Assembly (NCBI GenBank): GCA_900552645.1
Contig: USAN01000001.1
Coordinates: 558,001 to 622,000, forward strand
Origin: an uncultured Bacteroides sp.
GTDB lineage: Bacteria; Bacteroidota; Bacteroidia; Bacteroidales; Bacteroidaceae
Direction: 5' to 3'
DNA length: 64,000 nucleotides
This document shows positions 34,990 to 44,076 of this stretch, one piece after another. Under the pieces are notes generated by a model, which saw only the letters and a list, made by a program, of their open reading frames with translations, was not told the DNA's origin and ran no database searches. Position 1 is the first letter of the stretch. Each line of letters opens with the position of its first letter. A program made the position numbers and the translations under genes.

Positions 34990-36546
34990 ATGAATAAATT
35001 AATATACAGATCAATATATTGCACTCTCATTGCATCGGCACTGGGATTGACATCATGTGATTTTGAAAAGATAAATGAACCTAAATACCAGGCCTCGGAA
35101 GCCGATTTAAAAGGTGATAACTTTAATCTTGGAGCTTTCTTTCCACAATTGCAGGATATTGCATTTCCTGCCCAGGAGAATAACTACCAGATGAATGAAA
35201 ATTTAATAGGCGATGTATACGGACGTTACATGATGACTACAAAATCGCAGTGGAATTCCAAAACATTTGCCGTATATAAGGCTGTTTCGGGATGGTATGG
35301 CTTCCCTTTTAACAGTACTATGCCATCTGTTTATACTGCATGGGATGAAATAAAGAAAATTACAGAAGGAACCGGAGTCAATTTTGCTTGGGCTCAGATT
35401 TTACGAGTAACTGCCATGCAGCGAATAACCGATATGTATGGACCTATACCATATACTAAGGTAAGTAGTGGTAATCTTAAGGTTCCTTATGATTCGCAAG
35501 AAGAGGTATATAAAGCTATGTTTGTTGATCTTACCAATGCAATAAATGTTCTTACAACTTATGTTTCGGCAAATCCTTCTTCAAAACCTATGGCTGATTA
35601 TGATGGAGTGTATGGTGGAGATTTTCGCCAATGGATAAAGTTTGCCAATTCTTTGAAATTGAGAATGGCCTTGAGAATTAGATACGCTAATCCTGAATTG
35701 GCACGCAAGATGGCCGAAGAGGCCGTAGGACATATAGTAGGAGTTATGACAACTAATTCCGACAATGCAAAGTATTTTTATTCTAAGGGTAATCCTATAA
35801 CAGTAATGTGGGATGCATATAAAGATACGCGAGTATGTGCCGATTTAACATCTTACATGAATGGATATAAAGATCCGCGTATGAGTAAATATTTCCAGAT
35901 AAGCGATGATATAAAGGGTCAGAAAGGATATATAGGTCTACGCTCGGGAATTGCAACCGAAAGTGAATCATGGGCTTGTAAATATTCGGCTCCAAATATA
36001 TCAAAGAGTGATGCGCTATATTGGATGATGGTTTCCGAAGTTTCATTCTGTCGTGCCGAAGGAGCAATGTTAGGATGGAGCATGAATGGAACAGCAAAAG
36101 AGCTCTATGAACTTGGCATAAAGCAGTCATTTGATCTGTGGGGAGCAACTGGATATGATGTATATATAGCTAATGATACTAGCAAGCCTGCTGATTATGT
36201 TGACCCTAACTCAAAGGGATCTATAGGTGCATTAAGTAATATAACAATTAAATGGAATGAAAATGATACTCAGGAAAGAAAGCTGGAACGTATAATTACT
36301 CAGAAATGGATTGCTCTTTATCCAATAGGACAGGAAGCATGGAGTGAATATAGAAGAACAGGTTATCCTAAATTTTTTCCGGTAGCTCAGACAACCGAAT
36401 ATAGCGGACTTATAGTTGCGAACCGAATTCCTTTTTCATATAGCGAGTATGAAAATAATGCCGATGAGATAAATGCTGCTATTAAGTTGCTTGGTGGACT
36501 TGATAACTATGCAACGAAACTTTGGTGGGACAAGAAGAGTAAGTGA
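34990..36546 (+). CDS. SusD/RagB-family outer-membrane lipoprotein
   Basis: A 518-residue lipoprotein starting at the ATG at 34990 (11 bases after susC), with lipobox ALGLTSC. The TPR-rich SusD fold is seen in LRMALRIRYANPELA, YWMMVSEVSFCRAEGAMLGW and the C-terminal ERIITQKWIALYPIGQEAWSEYRRTGYP block. It binds glycan at the cell surface and forms the lid on the SusC channel. The upstream in-frame codon at 34966 would overlap susC and is rejected. Confidence 0.95.
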   Translation: MNKLIYRSIYCTLIASALGLTSCDFEKINEPKYQASEADLKGDNFNLGAFFPQLQDIAFPAQENNYQMNENLIGDVYGRYMMTTKSQWNSKTFAVYKAVSGWYGFPFNSTMPSVYTAWDEIKKITEGTGVNFAWAQILRVTAMQRITDMYGPIPYTKVSSGNLKVPYDSQEEVYKAMFVDLTNAINVLTTYVSANPSSKPMADYDGVYGGDFRQWIKFANSLKLRMALRIRYANPELARKMAEEAVGHIVGVMTTNSDNAKYFYSKGNPITVMWDAYKDTRVCADLTSYMNGYKDPRMSKYFQISDDIKGQKGYIGLRSGIATESESWACKYSAPNISKSDALYWMMVSEVSFCRAEGAMLGWSMNGTAKELYELGIKQSFDLWGATGYDVYIANDTSKPADYVDPNSKGSIGALSNITIKWNENDTQERKLERIITQKWIALYPIGQEAWSEYRRTGYPKFFPVAQTTEYSGLIVANRIPFSYSEYENNADEINAAIKLLGGLDNYATKLWWDKKSK

Positions 36547-36563
36547 AATTAAAAATAGTATCT

Positions 36564-37649
36564 ATGAAAATAAATATAATAAAATGTGCTGTTGCACTAT
36601 TTGCCTTATGCTCATTGTTTTATTCGTGTGATGATGCAGTTGAGGTAACTCCAAAATATAAGGAAGATTATTTAAATTCTAATAAGAGTGAAGAATATTA
36701 TGAGGCTCTTCGAGATTATAAGAAATCAGATCACGCAGTATCTTTTGGATGGTTTGGCAACTGGACAGGTGTAGGTGCATCGTTGGCCAACTGTATGGCA
36801 GCACTTCCCGATAGTACAGATTTCATATCTATGTGGGGAGGATGGAAGAATCCTACAAAAGAAATGCTGGAAGATCTTAGATTCGTGCAGCAAAAGAAAG
36901 GAACAAAAGCATTAGTGTGCTTCATTATTCTTGATATAGGCGATCAGATAACACCCGAAGAGTTTGCTGGCTCGCTTGAATCAAGAAAGAAGTATTGGGG
37001 ATGGATAGACAATGATAAAGATGCTATAGAAAAGTCAGTACGTAAGTATGCAAATGCAATTTGCGATACAATTGATAAGTATAATTATGACGGATTTGAT
37101 CTTGACTGGGAACCTTCATATGCTCAGCCTTTTAATACAAGCAAATGTATAGTTCCATATGTAGATATACTTATTGATGAACTTTCTAAGAGAATTGGTC
37201 CAGATTCGAAGACAGGTAGACTGTTTGTTATAGACGGCGAACCGGCACACAGTAATATCCCTAATAAGTATGGAACTAAATTTGATTACTTTATAGCTCA
37301 GGCATATTCGTGCAGCAGTTATTCCGATCTTGATAATCGTATATCATCTGTAATAAACAAGTATCGGGATGTAATGCCGATAGACCAGATAGCAAAGAAA
37401 TTCATAGTATGCGAGAACTTCGAAACTTACTCGGCTACTGGTGGTGTATTGCATTATACACGTGATGGAAAGAGTGTGGAATCGTTGTTGGGAATGGCTT
37501 ATTGGAATCCATCTATTGACGGAAAAATATATAGAAAAGGAGGAGTAGGTACCTTCCATATGGAATATGAATATTTCCTTCCAAATCATGCAGGTACATA
37601 TCCTTTCTTGCGTAAATCAATACAGATAATGAATCCTAATGTTCAATAA
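36564..37649 (+). CDS. GH18 endo-beta-N-acetylglucosaminidase-like lipoprotein
   Basis: A 361-residue surface lipoprotein (lipobox LFYSC, Cys22) beginning at the ATG at 36564. The GH18 signature DxxDxDxE is complete: D176, D179, D181 and catalytic E183 in YDGFDLDWEPSY. VSFGWFGNWTG and FDYFIAQAYSCSSY are the other conserved strands. Such enzymes at Bacteroides SusCD loci (EndoF/H-like) cut the chitobiose core of N-glycans on glycoproteins. Which N-glycan type is cut cannot be decided from sequence. Confidence 0.9.
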   Translation: MKINIIKCAVALFALCSLFYSCDDAVEVTPKYKEDYLNSNKSEEYYEALRDYKKSDHAVSFGWFGNWTGVGASLANCMAALPDSTDFISMWGGWKNPTKEMLEDLRFVQQKKGTKALVCFIILDIGDQITPEEFAGSLESRKKYWGWIDNDKDAIEKSVRKYANAICDTIDKYNYDGFDLDWEPSYAQPFNTSKCIVPYVDILIDELSKRIGPDSKTGRLFVIDGEPAHSNIPNKYGTKFDYFIAQAYSCSSYSDLDNRISSVINKYRDVMPIDQIAKKFIVCENFETYSATGGVLHYTRDGKSVESLLGMAYWNPSIDGKIYRKGGVGTFHMEYEYFLPNHAGTYPFLRKSIQIMNPNVQ

Positions 37650-37664
37650 CTTAAAATTGACAAG

Positions 37665-38789
37665 ATGAAAATAAATAAAATATTCACAGTCTTTTTCCTT
37701 GTTTCCTTAATAGGAGTTGAAGGATGTGATAACGCTAAGTATGAAGTGATCGATAATGGAGTATATATTTCGGAAGCAGCAAAATCTAACATAAACAAAA
37801 TTACAGTCGACGATAAGGGTGGATTAAGTACTATAACTGTACGTACTGCTTCTTTTTGCGATAACGATGTACATATTGATTTGGGAAAAGCTACAGCCAA
37901 CGAATTGGCAGAGTTTAATCAACATAACGGTACTGCCTACAAAATATTGCCCGATACATGCTTCTCTTTGTCGGCCAATAAGGTCGTTATTCCCAAAGGG
38001 AATATATCTGCTCCTACAGTCGAGGTTAAGGTAAAGCCTCTTGGTAACGAACTAATTGAATCGGGTGATAAATATGTATTACCTGTAACAATAGAATCGG
38101 CAGATGAGAATATTCATAAGCCTGCAAAAACTATGTTTTATACAATTGATCAGGTTATAATAACATCGGCTCCTTATCTTAAGGGAAGGAGTATTAATGT
38201 AGCTCTCGACAAGAAGATTACTACTTTGCCATGGACTTTGGAATATAGAATATGGGTTAAGGAACTTTATGCATCAAACTATGCTCAGGGAGTATCATTC
38301 TGGGGGGCTGGTCCTGCTACTGAAATATACTTCAGATGGGGTGATGCTAATGTACCCGGAAATCTTATTATGACAAAGACACAGGGAGGACAATTTATAA
38401 GCACAAAGCCTGCGAAAGGGGGACAGTGGTATCATCATGCGTGGGTTCATGATGGGAAGACTGTTAAACTGTATATAAATGGTGAATTTGATACACAGAT
38501 GGATAGCCCTGGCAAGATAAGCGAACTAGAAGAGAAGTTTGGATTATATTCAGGACAGACCGCCTTTATGTGGAGCGAATGGAGATTTTGGAGTGTGGCA
38601 CGTACACAAAAACAGATAAAAGAAAATATGTTCAGCGTAAATCCGGCCACAGAAGGGCTGGAGATATACTTCAAATTCAATGAAGGAAAAGGAAAAACTT
38701 TTAAGGATTATGCAGGAAAGCATAATATTACTGCAGTTGCCGATGGAGATATTGAATGGAAAGCAGGGATACGCTCTGACGAACAATAA
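37665..38789 (+). CDS. DUF1735 plus LamG-like surface glycan-binding lipoprotein
   Basis: A 374-residue lipoprotein (lipobox VEGC) with an N-terminal DUF1735 domain (about 25-160; ANELAEFNQHNGTAYKILPDTCFSL is typical) and a concanavalin/laminin-G-like domain (about 170-370; WYHHAWVHDGKTVKLYINGE and WSEWRFWSVARTQKQI). It has no catalytic motif. Its position after the GH18 gene suggests it holds glycan or glycoprotein at the surface. Confidence 0.88.
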   Translation: MKINKIFTVFFLVSLIGVEGCDNAKYEVIDNGVYISEAAKSNINKITVDDKGGLSTITVRTASFCDNDVHIDLGKATANELAEFNQHNGTAYKILPDTCFSLSANKVVIPKGNISAPTVEVKVKPLGNELIESGDKYVLPVTIESADENIHKPAKTMFYTIDQVIITSAPYLKGRSINVALDKKITTLPWTLEYRIWVKELYASNYAQGVSFWGAGPATEIYFRWGDANVPGNLIMTKTQGGQFISTKPAKGGQWYHHAWVHDGKTVKLYINGEFDTQMDSPGKISELEEKFGLYSGQTAFMWSEWRFWSVARTQKQIKENMFSVNPATEGLEIYFKFNEGKGKTFKDYAGKHNITAVADGDIEWKAGIRSDEQ

Positions 38790-38810
38790 TAAATATTAAC
38801 TGGAAATAAT

Positions 38811-39806
38811 ATGAATATAGCAAAATATATAAAGAGTGGCATGAAGATAATTTTGATTGGAATATCTTTTGCTTCGTGCGAGAAGGACGAACAAGTACTT
38901 CTTTATGGTGATGAACCTAATGCTGTAACTACAAAGCTATACGTAAGCAACGGACTTACTCCGCTTAATAGTTTTAATGCTAAGGTACATAATGATCGTC
39001 TGGCATCAAAAACCACATTCACGGGCGATGAATTTAGTTTTCCTATTCTTTCGAGCATGACGTTACAGAATGATGTAAAGGTTATGGTAGAGCCAGATAC
39101 ACTTGCTGAAAATGCATTTAACGAAACTCAGATTGTTAAGATTAAATCATTGCCTCAGGAATTCATAGAAATTGTAAACAAAGAGGTTATTATTAAAAAA
39201 GGAGAAAGAAGATCGAACGATTCTATAAAGTTCGCATTAAAGAATCTGGATAAACTGATAGGAACATATATATTCGGAGTCTCAATAAAATCTATATCCG
39301 ATAATTCAATAGGTATATCCGATAATATGAGAAATGTAATTTATAAGATTACGGCAACTGAATCTTATATAAGCGTAGGGCGTGAACCACTAGTGGGAGT
39401 AAAAGCTCTTGATTCGAGTCTATTTAAGTTCATAACTTCATCTTACAATGATCCTCTCAAAATGATAGATAATGATTACTCTACATCTTGGAATAGTGGG
39501 TATGGAAAGAAGGAGTTGATAATTGATTTAGGAGGTGAATTTGGAGTTACAGGTTTCTCGATGAGTCCTTACTATTCGACTTGGTCCGATTATCTTCCGA
39601 AAAATATGGATATATATGCTAGTAATGATAATAAGAGTTGGAAATTGGTTGAAAAGTGCAAGATGCTTACTCCGTTAGGTTCGGTTTCTAAACCTGGAAT
39701 ACAATATGTAAAGTTTAGAAAGACTAATATGAAATTCTTGAAATTCTATTTTAATGACTATTATGGATATGGTGTAGGAATAGGCGAACTTAAGATATAT
39801 GAATAA
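38811..39806 (+). CDS. DUF1735 plus F5/8-type C surface glycan-binding lipoprotein
   Basis: A 331-residue lipoprotein (lipobox SFASC) with a DUF1735 domain (about 30-185) and a C-terminal discoidin/F5/8-C domain (about 200-331; MIDNDYSTSWNSG, ELIIDLGGEFGVTGF, IYASNDNKSW). It is the last gene of the locus and is followed by two tandem terminators. A carbohydrate-binding role is inferred from both domains and the operon. Confidence 0.85.
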   Translation: MNIAKYIKSGMKIILIGISFASCEKDEQVLLYGDEPNAVTTKLYVSNGLTPLNSFNAKVHNDRLASKTTFTGDEFSFPILSSMTLQNDVKVMVEPDTLAENAFNETQIVKIKSLPQEFIEIVNKEVIIKKGERRSNDSIKFALKNLDKLIGTYIFGVSIKSISDNSIGISDNMRNVIYKITATESYISVGREPLVGVKALDSSLFKFITSSYNDPLKMIDNDYSTSWNSGYGKKELIIDLGGEFGVTGFSMSPYYSTWSDYLPKNMDIYASNDNKSWKLVEKCKMLTPLGSVSKPGIQYVKFRKTNMKFLKFYFNDYYGYGVGIGELKIYE

Positions 39807-39954
39807 AAAAAATGATTAAGTTTTAACATAGTATATGAGTATGACCGATTGTGATTATTAGTCAGCTCAAATCTTTAATTGTAGAAATATTCTTTTGGAT
39901 GGAATCTTTTTTGTATAATTCCTTCCTAAGATAAATTAAAGATTCTCTTAAATG

Positions 39955-39995
39955 AATGTCTCTGCTGCTGGTTTCAGTGGCAGAGACATTTTTAT
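39955..39995 (+). terminator. First terminator of the glycan locus
   Basis: Stem aatgtctctgc (39955-39965) / gcagagacatt (39980-39990) with further inner ctg/cag pairing, then a T-run. Confidence 0.88.
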
Positions 39996-40002
39996 AATAA
40001 GA

Positions 40003-40034
40003 AAGAGACCCAAAAGGGTCTCTTCTTTTTTTTT
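40003..40034 (+). terminator. Second, tandem terminator of the glycan locus
   Basis: A tight hairpin agagaccc (40004-40011)-aaaa-gggtctct (40016-40023) is followed by a run of ten Ts interrupted only by one C. It begins only about 14 bases after the first terminator stem. Confidence 0.9.
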
Positions 40035-40256
40035 CTTAGGCAAACGCTTTTGTCTTCAAGTGTACTCACTTTCACAAGCAAATACTAACTATTAATCTTA
40101 AATCTATTACTATGAAAAACACTTAGATATAACAATACAATAAATAACTTTGTTCATTAATGTAAATAAATATTTTAATAATATAGTTTACAGTATGTTT
40201 TCAAATCTAAGGTTCTGATATATTATGCCAAATTATCGCCATAAAATAATAATTGG

Positions 40257-40304
40257 TGGCGTGAAAAATAAAATTATTGGCGTGAAAAAAATGTTTTTAC
40301 GCCA
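40257..40304. repeat. Direct and inverted TGGCGTGAAAAA repeats
   Basis: tggcgtgaaaaa occurs at 40257-40268 and again at 40278-40289 (21-base period); an inverted copy tttttacgcca at 40294-40304 forms a hairpin with the second. The region around it (40035-40370) has no gene; a five-codon ATG frame at 40112 is not credible. Confidence 0.6.
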
Positions 40305-40370
40305 CTAAATAGTGTTGTAATATTTTATTGCGCATTCTTGATTTGTATACCATAATATTTAGATGTGTCA

Positions 40371-41010
40371 GTGTCAAGGTGTCACTTTGAACCTCCCGGC
40401 GCTCGAGAACATTGTCTCTTGCCCTCTGTTTATCGGTCTTTTCAGAGATCCTCTCCTTCGTAAATATTATATAAAAACTTGTTTTTAAAGATTGGGTGAC
40501 ACCTTACTTTTTGTGCATTAGTTTTATGCACAAAAAGTAAGGCATGTTGATTATATTTACTATGGCGTAATAAGTGGTATGGTATTTTTAGAGTAAAATA
40601 ATCCTTTGGAGTATTAATAGTCACTTTTTAGGATAATTATAATTTTGTGTTATGAAAGAGTTAATGAGTCTGTATAACAATTAAAAATAGAGTTAGTAGA
40701 AGTTACAGTTTATAAATCATATTGTAATTTATATACTTATTACACAAATTCAATATATTTTTTATAGTAATAAAATGCTACAATATTTAATAAAAAATAT
40801 GCTGTAAAGTATAGACATAAGCATAAATATAGAACTAATAAAGGGTAGTTTAAATAAAAAAAGATCTATTAAGCAGAGAGCATAAATTATGAAACATAAT
40901 TTAGGGAAAAATCGTGATTTATAATCTTAACTTTTACGCTTATCTTTCTTGTTATCAATGATTTACAAAGGGTGTCTAAAAAAAATTGTGCCAAAGTGAC
41001 ACCTTGATAC
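40371..41010. repeat. 640-bp gene-free segment bounded by 19-bp inverted repeats
   Basis: gtgtcaaggtgtcactttg (40371-40389) is the inverse of caaagtgacaccttgatac (40992-41010) with one mismatch. A third copy of the core gtgacacctt lies inside at 40496-40505, beside a large hairpin. No credible coding frame, transposase remnant or RNA gene is seen inside. It could be a non-autonomous mobile element or the decayed relic of a larger one. Confidence 0.45.
40502..40542. repeat. 17-bp perfect hairpin
   Basis: Arms ccttactttttgtgcat (40502-40518) and atgcacaaaaagtaagg (40526-40542) are exact, with a seven-base loop. No T-run follows on either strand, so it is not a simple terminator. Confidence 0.75.
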
Positions 41011-41225
41011 CTTGACAGTAGTTTTTTTGCGATAAAATCATGCATATGTATAGTCATTCCTTAGGTATATAGAGTATGACGTAACATAATTGCATACCAA
41101 TATACAATGTATAATGAGCATTGTTTTTTGATATACTACACATTGAAAAATATTTATAAATTTATTGTTGCATTATATGCACTTTCTGTTTGTTAAATCT
41201 GTATTATACCTCGTAAATTATAATT

Positions 41226-44075
41226 TTATTTCTTACATAGCATCTTGAAGTCACAATAAGTACACTTTTCTTCTATATCGGTCTGTTCAAAATCAATATC
41301 TTGATTGAAAATTTCTTCTAAAAGGTTTCTAAGAAGTGTTCTGAACTCTTCATCATGAATTTTGAAATCATCAATTGTTTCTTTTTGCTTATATGGCTCT
41401 CCAATCTGTATAATAGGAGAATAATCTTCGGCTGAAGATTTGTGTATGTAAAGTAGGGCAGGAGCTATAGGTATAGATTCCTTTCTGCACATTATCGAGG
41501 CATAAATGAATGTCTGAAAGATGTAGTTTGATCTTCTCTTGTCGCGTATGAATAGAGATTCTATATTGGCAGGTATAGATGCATCGCCTCCTGTTTTATA
41601 ATCTACAATTCTCAATACACCATCCTTACTGTCCAGACGGTCAATTATTCCTCCAATTCTAGACTTTATTACTCCTTTGGGAGTATTTATGTCAATGTCT
41701 TCGTAAACCTCCTTTTCTGAGGCTACATATGTAAATGGGGTCAATTGTGCATCCTGACGTAATAGCTGTCGTACATATCTATTTATAACTTCCGAGTTTA
41801 TAAGTTGTGTGCCATTATATTCCGGCTTTTCTTCTTTTGAAACATGAAAGAATAGTTCTTTAAAAGCTTCGTCTATATAATTCCTTATAATAAAGTCATT
41901 CTTCAGTAAAGTTTCTATTTCTTCCTTGTTTATAGTTTTTTTATGACTAGTAAGATCCTTGTATATATTCTCGGCAACTTTGTGAAAAATGCTTCCGAAT
42001 GTTGCAGAATCTATTTCGGCATTAACTTCATCTGGTACAGAAAGATCCACTATATACTTAAAGTAAAATTTAAGTGAACAGTCTAGATATGTATTTAGTG
42101 CGGAAGGCGAAAACTTTGCTTTTTTATTGGCTCTGAGATCATATTTCTGCTGTAAACGGCGCATTATATCAATATCTTTCTTTATTCTAATGCTGTTCAC
42201 TCCTAAAGGTGATTGTGAGGTTTCCAGACTCTGACGAATTATTTTATTGGGGTAATCAATTAAGAGTTGTAGCATGAATCTACTTATTTCTCCGCGGTTT
42301 AAACCATCCGAACTTGTATTATAAAGCAATGTTACTTTTTCGGCTCTTTGTATTAATCTGTAAAAGTAGAAAGCGTATAAGGCCATGTTATGCTCTACTG
42401 TAGTAAGTCCGAAAGCTTTTCGAAGATTATAGGGTATAAATGATGCATTTCCTCCTGTTTTTGGGAGTTGTCCTTCATTGACCGACATAAGAACAAGATG
42501 ACGAAAGTCCAAATTACGAGTCTCTAACACTCCCATTACCTGCATACCTATAGCCGGTTCGCCATGAAAAGGAATATTTGTAGATGATAGTACCTTCATT
42601 AGAAGTTTATTGAAAGTTTCGGGCTTTACATCAAGATCTTTATCTTCTATAAGTGTTCTAAATCGGGCTATTGTTGTATAAGCCTGAAAGATTGATTCTT
42701 TGTATAACTGTAAAAGTGGATCGGTATCTTCTTCCTTATTTTTGTAGAGTGTTGCAATTTTTTCAATTACAAGATTCATAACCATGCATATTTCAAGATT
42801 AGAGGTACATGGTGTAAATAACAGAGATAATAAATCGTCTTTTTTTAATTCGCTTGGTAATGGATAAAAACGATTGCTCTTAGTGAGACTTTGTTCCAAT
42901 ATAGATGCTTCTTGTGATAGCTGACGTGTATATGGATGCTTTAGCAGCTTGATTACTGCCTGAAAACTAAACCTTCCTGTTTCGGAATTATATCCTTTAA
43001 GATGAACATCGGCAAATGAAGTAAGGAAACTAAATATAGGAGTCTGCGATAGAGGGAACCCCATAGTTATGTTTATATGTTTTACGTTCTCGGGAAGTGA
43101 ATGTAAAACCGGTTGAAGAAGAGCTTCATTGCACAATACCACTGCAGTCTCTTTCTCACTTTCGGTAATGTTTTCTCTTATCCAACTAGGAAGATATCTT
43201 ACCTGAGCATTCTCGGTTGGAGCCGATATATATCTTATCTCTTTAGGCTGTGATAGCTTATCAAACAATTCGCCAGGAAGGGGAGAAGGAAATTCTTCCA
43301 TATTTTTCTTTATATATGTTCCCGCTTCATTATAGCCGCTCATGTAAAATTTATCATAATCCCAGTAAAAAAGAGCCTTTCCGGCATCCTGCAGTTTTTT
43401 GAACAGCTTATGCTCTACCTTGTTCAATACATTGAATCCCACAAAAACGTATGTAGAATAAGATAGTTCCTCATTATCAATATTTTCCATGGCATCGCGG
43501 TAAAGCATACCTTCATATGCAATTCCTTTTTTTGCGAGCGTCTCCTTGAATTGAGGATATATATATCTAATGGCTTCCCACATAGAGATGAACTTATTCT
43601 TTAGCTGAGTTCTTCTCTCGATAGAAAAGTTGTTGAAGAATTCGCGTATAGCTTGTTCTTGTTCTTCATCAAGGAAGGAATAGTCATCCATATCGCGCAA
43701 CTGCTGAAGATTGGAGAACAACTTCTCTGAATCGACAAGGTTTTTATCTACATCATCAAAATCATTTATCATCATTTCGCCCCAGGCATAGAAATCGTCC
43801 AGATTTTCGGTACTTTTAGTAACATCGATATACACCTTGTATATTTCGCATACCAACTTTACGGGATCGCCCAGCTCAAGATTACTTAGGTTCTGAAATA
43901 ACTCTTTTATACTTATATATGATGGCGACCATATAGGAGTATCAGAACATGAGGCAAGATAATCGTTAAAGAACAGACCGGCACGTTTGTTTGGAAATAC
44001 TACAGCTACATTGGCAAGATTGCCATTGGTTCTTTCATATAAATCTTCTGCAACTAACTTTAAAAAACTATCCAT
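41226..44075 (-). CDS. AddB-like nuclease/inactivated-helicase subunit
   Basis: A 949-residue protein with a PD-(D/E)XK nuclease domain at the C-terminus: GGIIDRLDSK and IVDYKTG supply the acidic and Lys residues. An upstream Cys in LDCSLKFYFKYI and CTYCDFKMLC at the very end form the 4Fe-4S staple typical of AddB-type nucleases. The N-terminal part is helicase-like (VAVVFPNKRAGLFFNDYL) without a canonical Walker A. It lies one base after the addA-like gene; together they should process double-strand breaks for recombination. Confidence 0.85.
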   Translation of the reverse strand: MDSFLKLVAEDLYERTNGNLANVAVVFPNKRAGLFFNDYLASCSDTPIWSPSYISIKELFQNLSNLELGDPVKLVCEIYKVYIDVTKSTENLDDFYAWGEMMINDFDDVDKNLVDSEKLFSNLQQLRDMDDYSFLDEEQEQAIREFFNNFSIERRTQLKNKFISMWEAIRYIYPQFKETLAKKGIAYEGMLYRDAMENIDNEELSYSTYVFVGFNVLNKVEHKLFKKLQDAGKALFYWDYDKFYMSGYNEAGTYIKKNMEEFPSPLPGELFDKLSQPKEIRYISAPTENAQVRYLPSWIRENITESEKETAVVLCNEALLQPVLHSLPENVKHINITMGFPLSQTPIFSFLTSFADVHLKGYNSETGRFSFQAVIKLLKHPYTRQLSQEASILEQSLTKSNRFYPLPSELKKDDLLSLLFTPCTSNLEICMVMNLVIEKIATLYKNKEEDTDPLLQLYKESIFQAYTTIARFRTLIEDKDLDVKPETFNKLLMKVLSSTNIPFHGEPAIGMQVMGVLETRNLDFRHLVLMSVNEGQLPKTGGNASFIPYNLRKAFGLTTVEHNMALYAFYFYRLIQRAEKVTLLYNTSSDGLNRGEISRFMLQLLIDYPNKIIRQSLETSQSPLGVNSIRIKKDIDIMRRLQQKYDLRANKKAKFSPSALNTYLDCSLKFYFKYIVDLSVPDEVNAEIDSATFGSIFHKVAENIYKDLTSHKKTINKEEIETLLKNDFIIRNYIDEAFKELFFHVSKEEKPEYNGTQLINSEVINRYVRQLLRQDAQLTPFTYVASEKEVYEDIDINTPKGVIKSRIGGIIDRLDSKDGVLRIVDYKTGGDASIPANIESLFIRDKRRSNYIFQTFIYASIMCRKESIPIAPALLYIHKSSAEDYSPIIQIGEPYKQKETIDDFKIHDEEFRTLLRNLLEEIFNQDIDFEQTDIEEKCTYCDFKMLCKK

Positions 44076-44076
44076 A

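Noticed and set aside
40112..40126. Five-codon ATG frame with a gene-like leader
   Set aside because: Too short to judge; it may be the degraded start of a lost gene but nothing confirms it.
40442..40624. 60-residue frame in the repeat region
   Set aside because: Part of its sequence is one arm of the perfect hairpin and it has no promoter, family or composition support.
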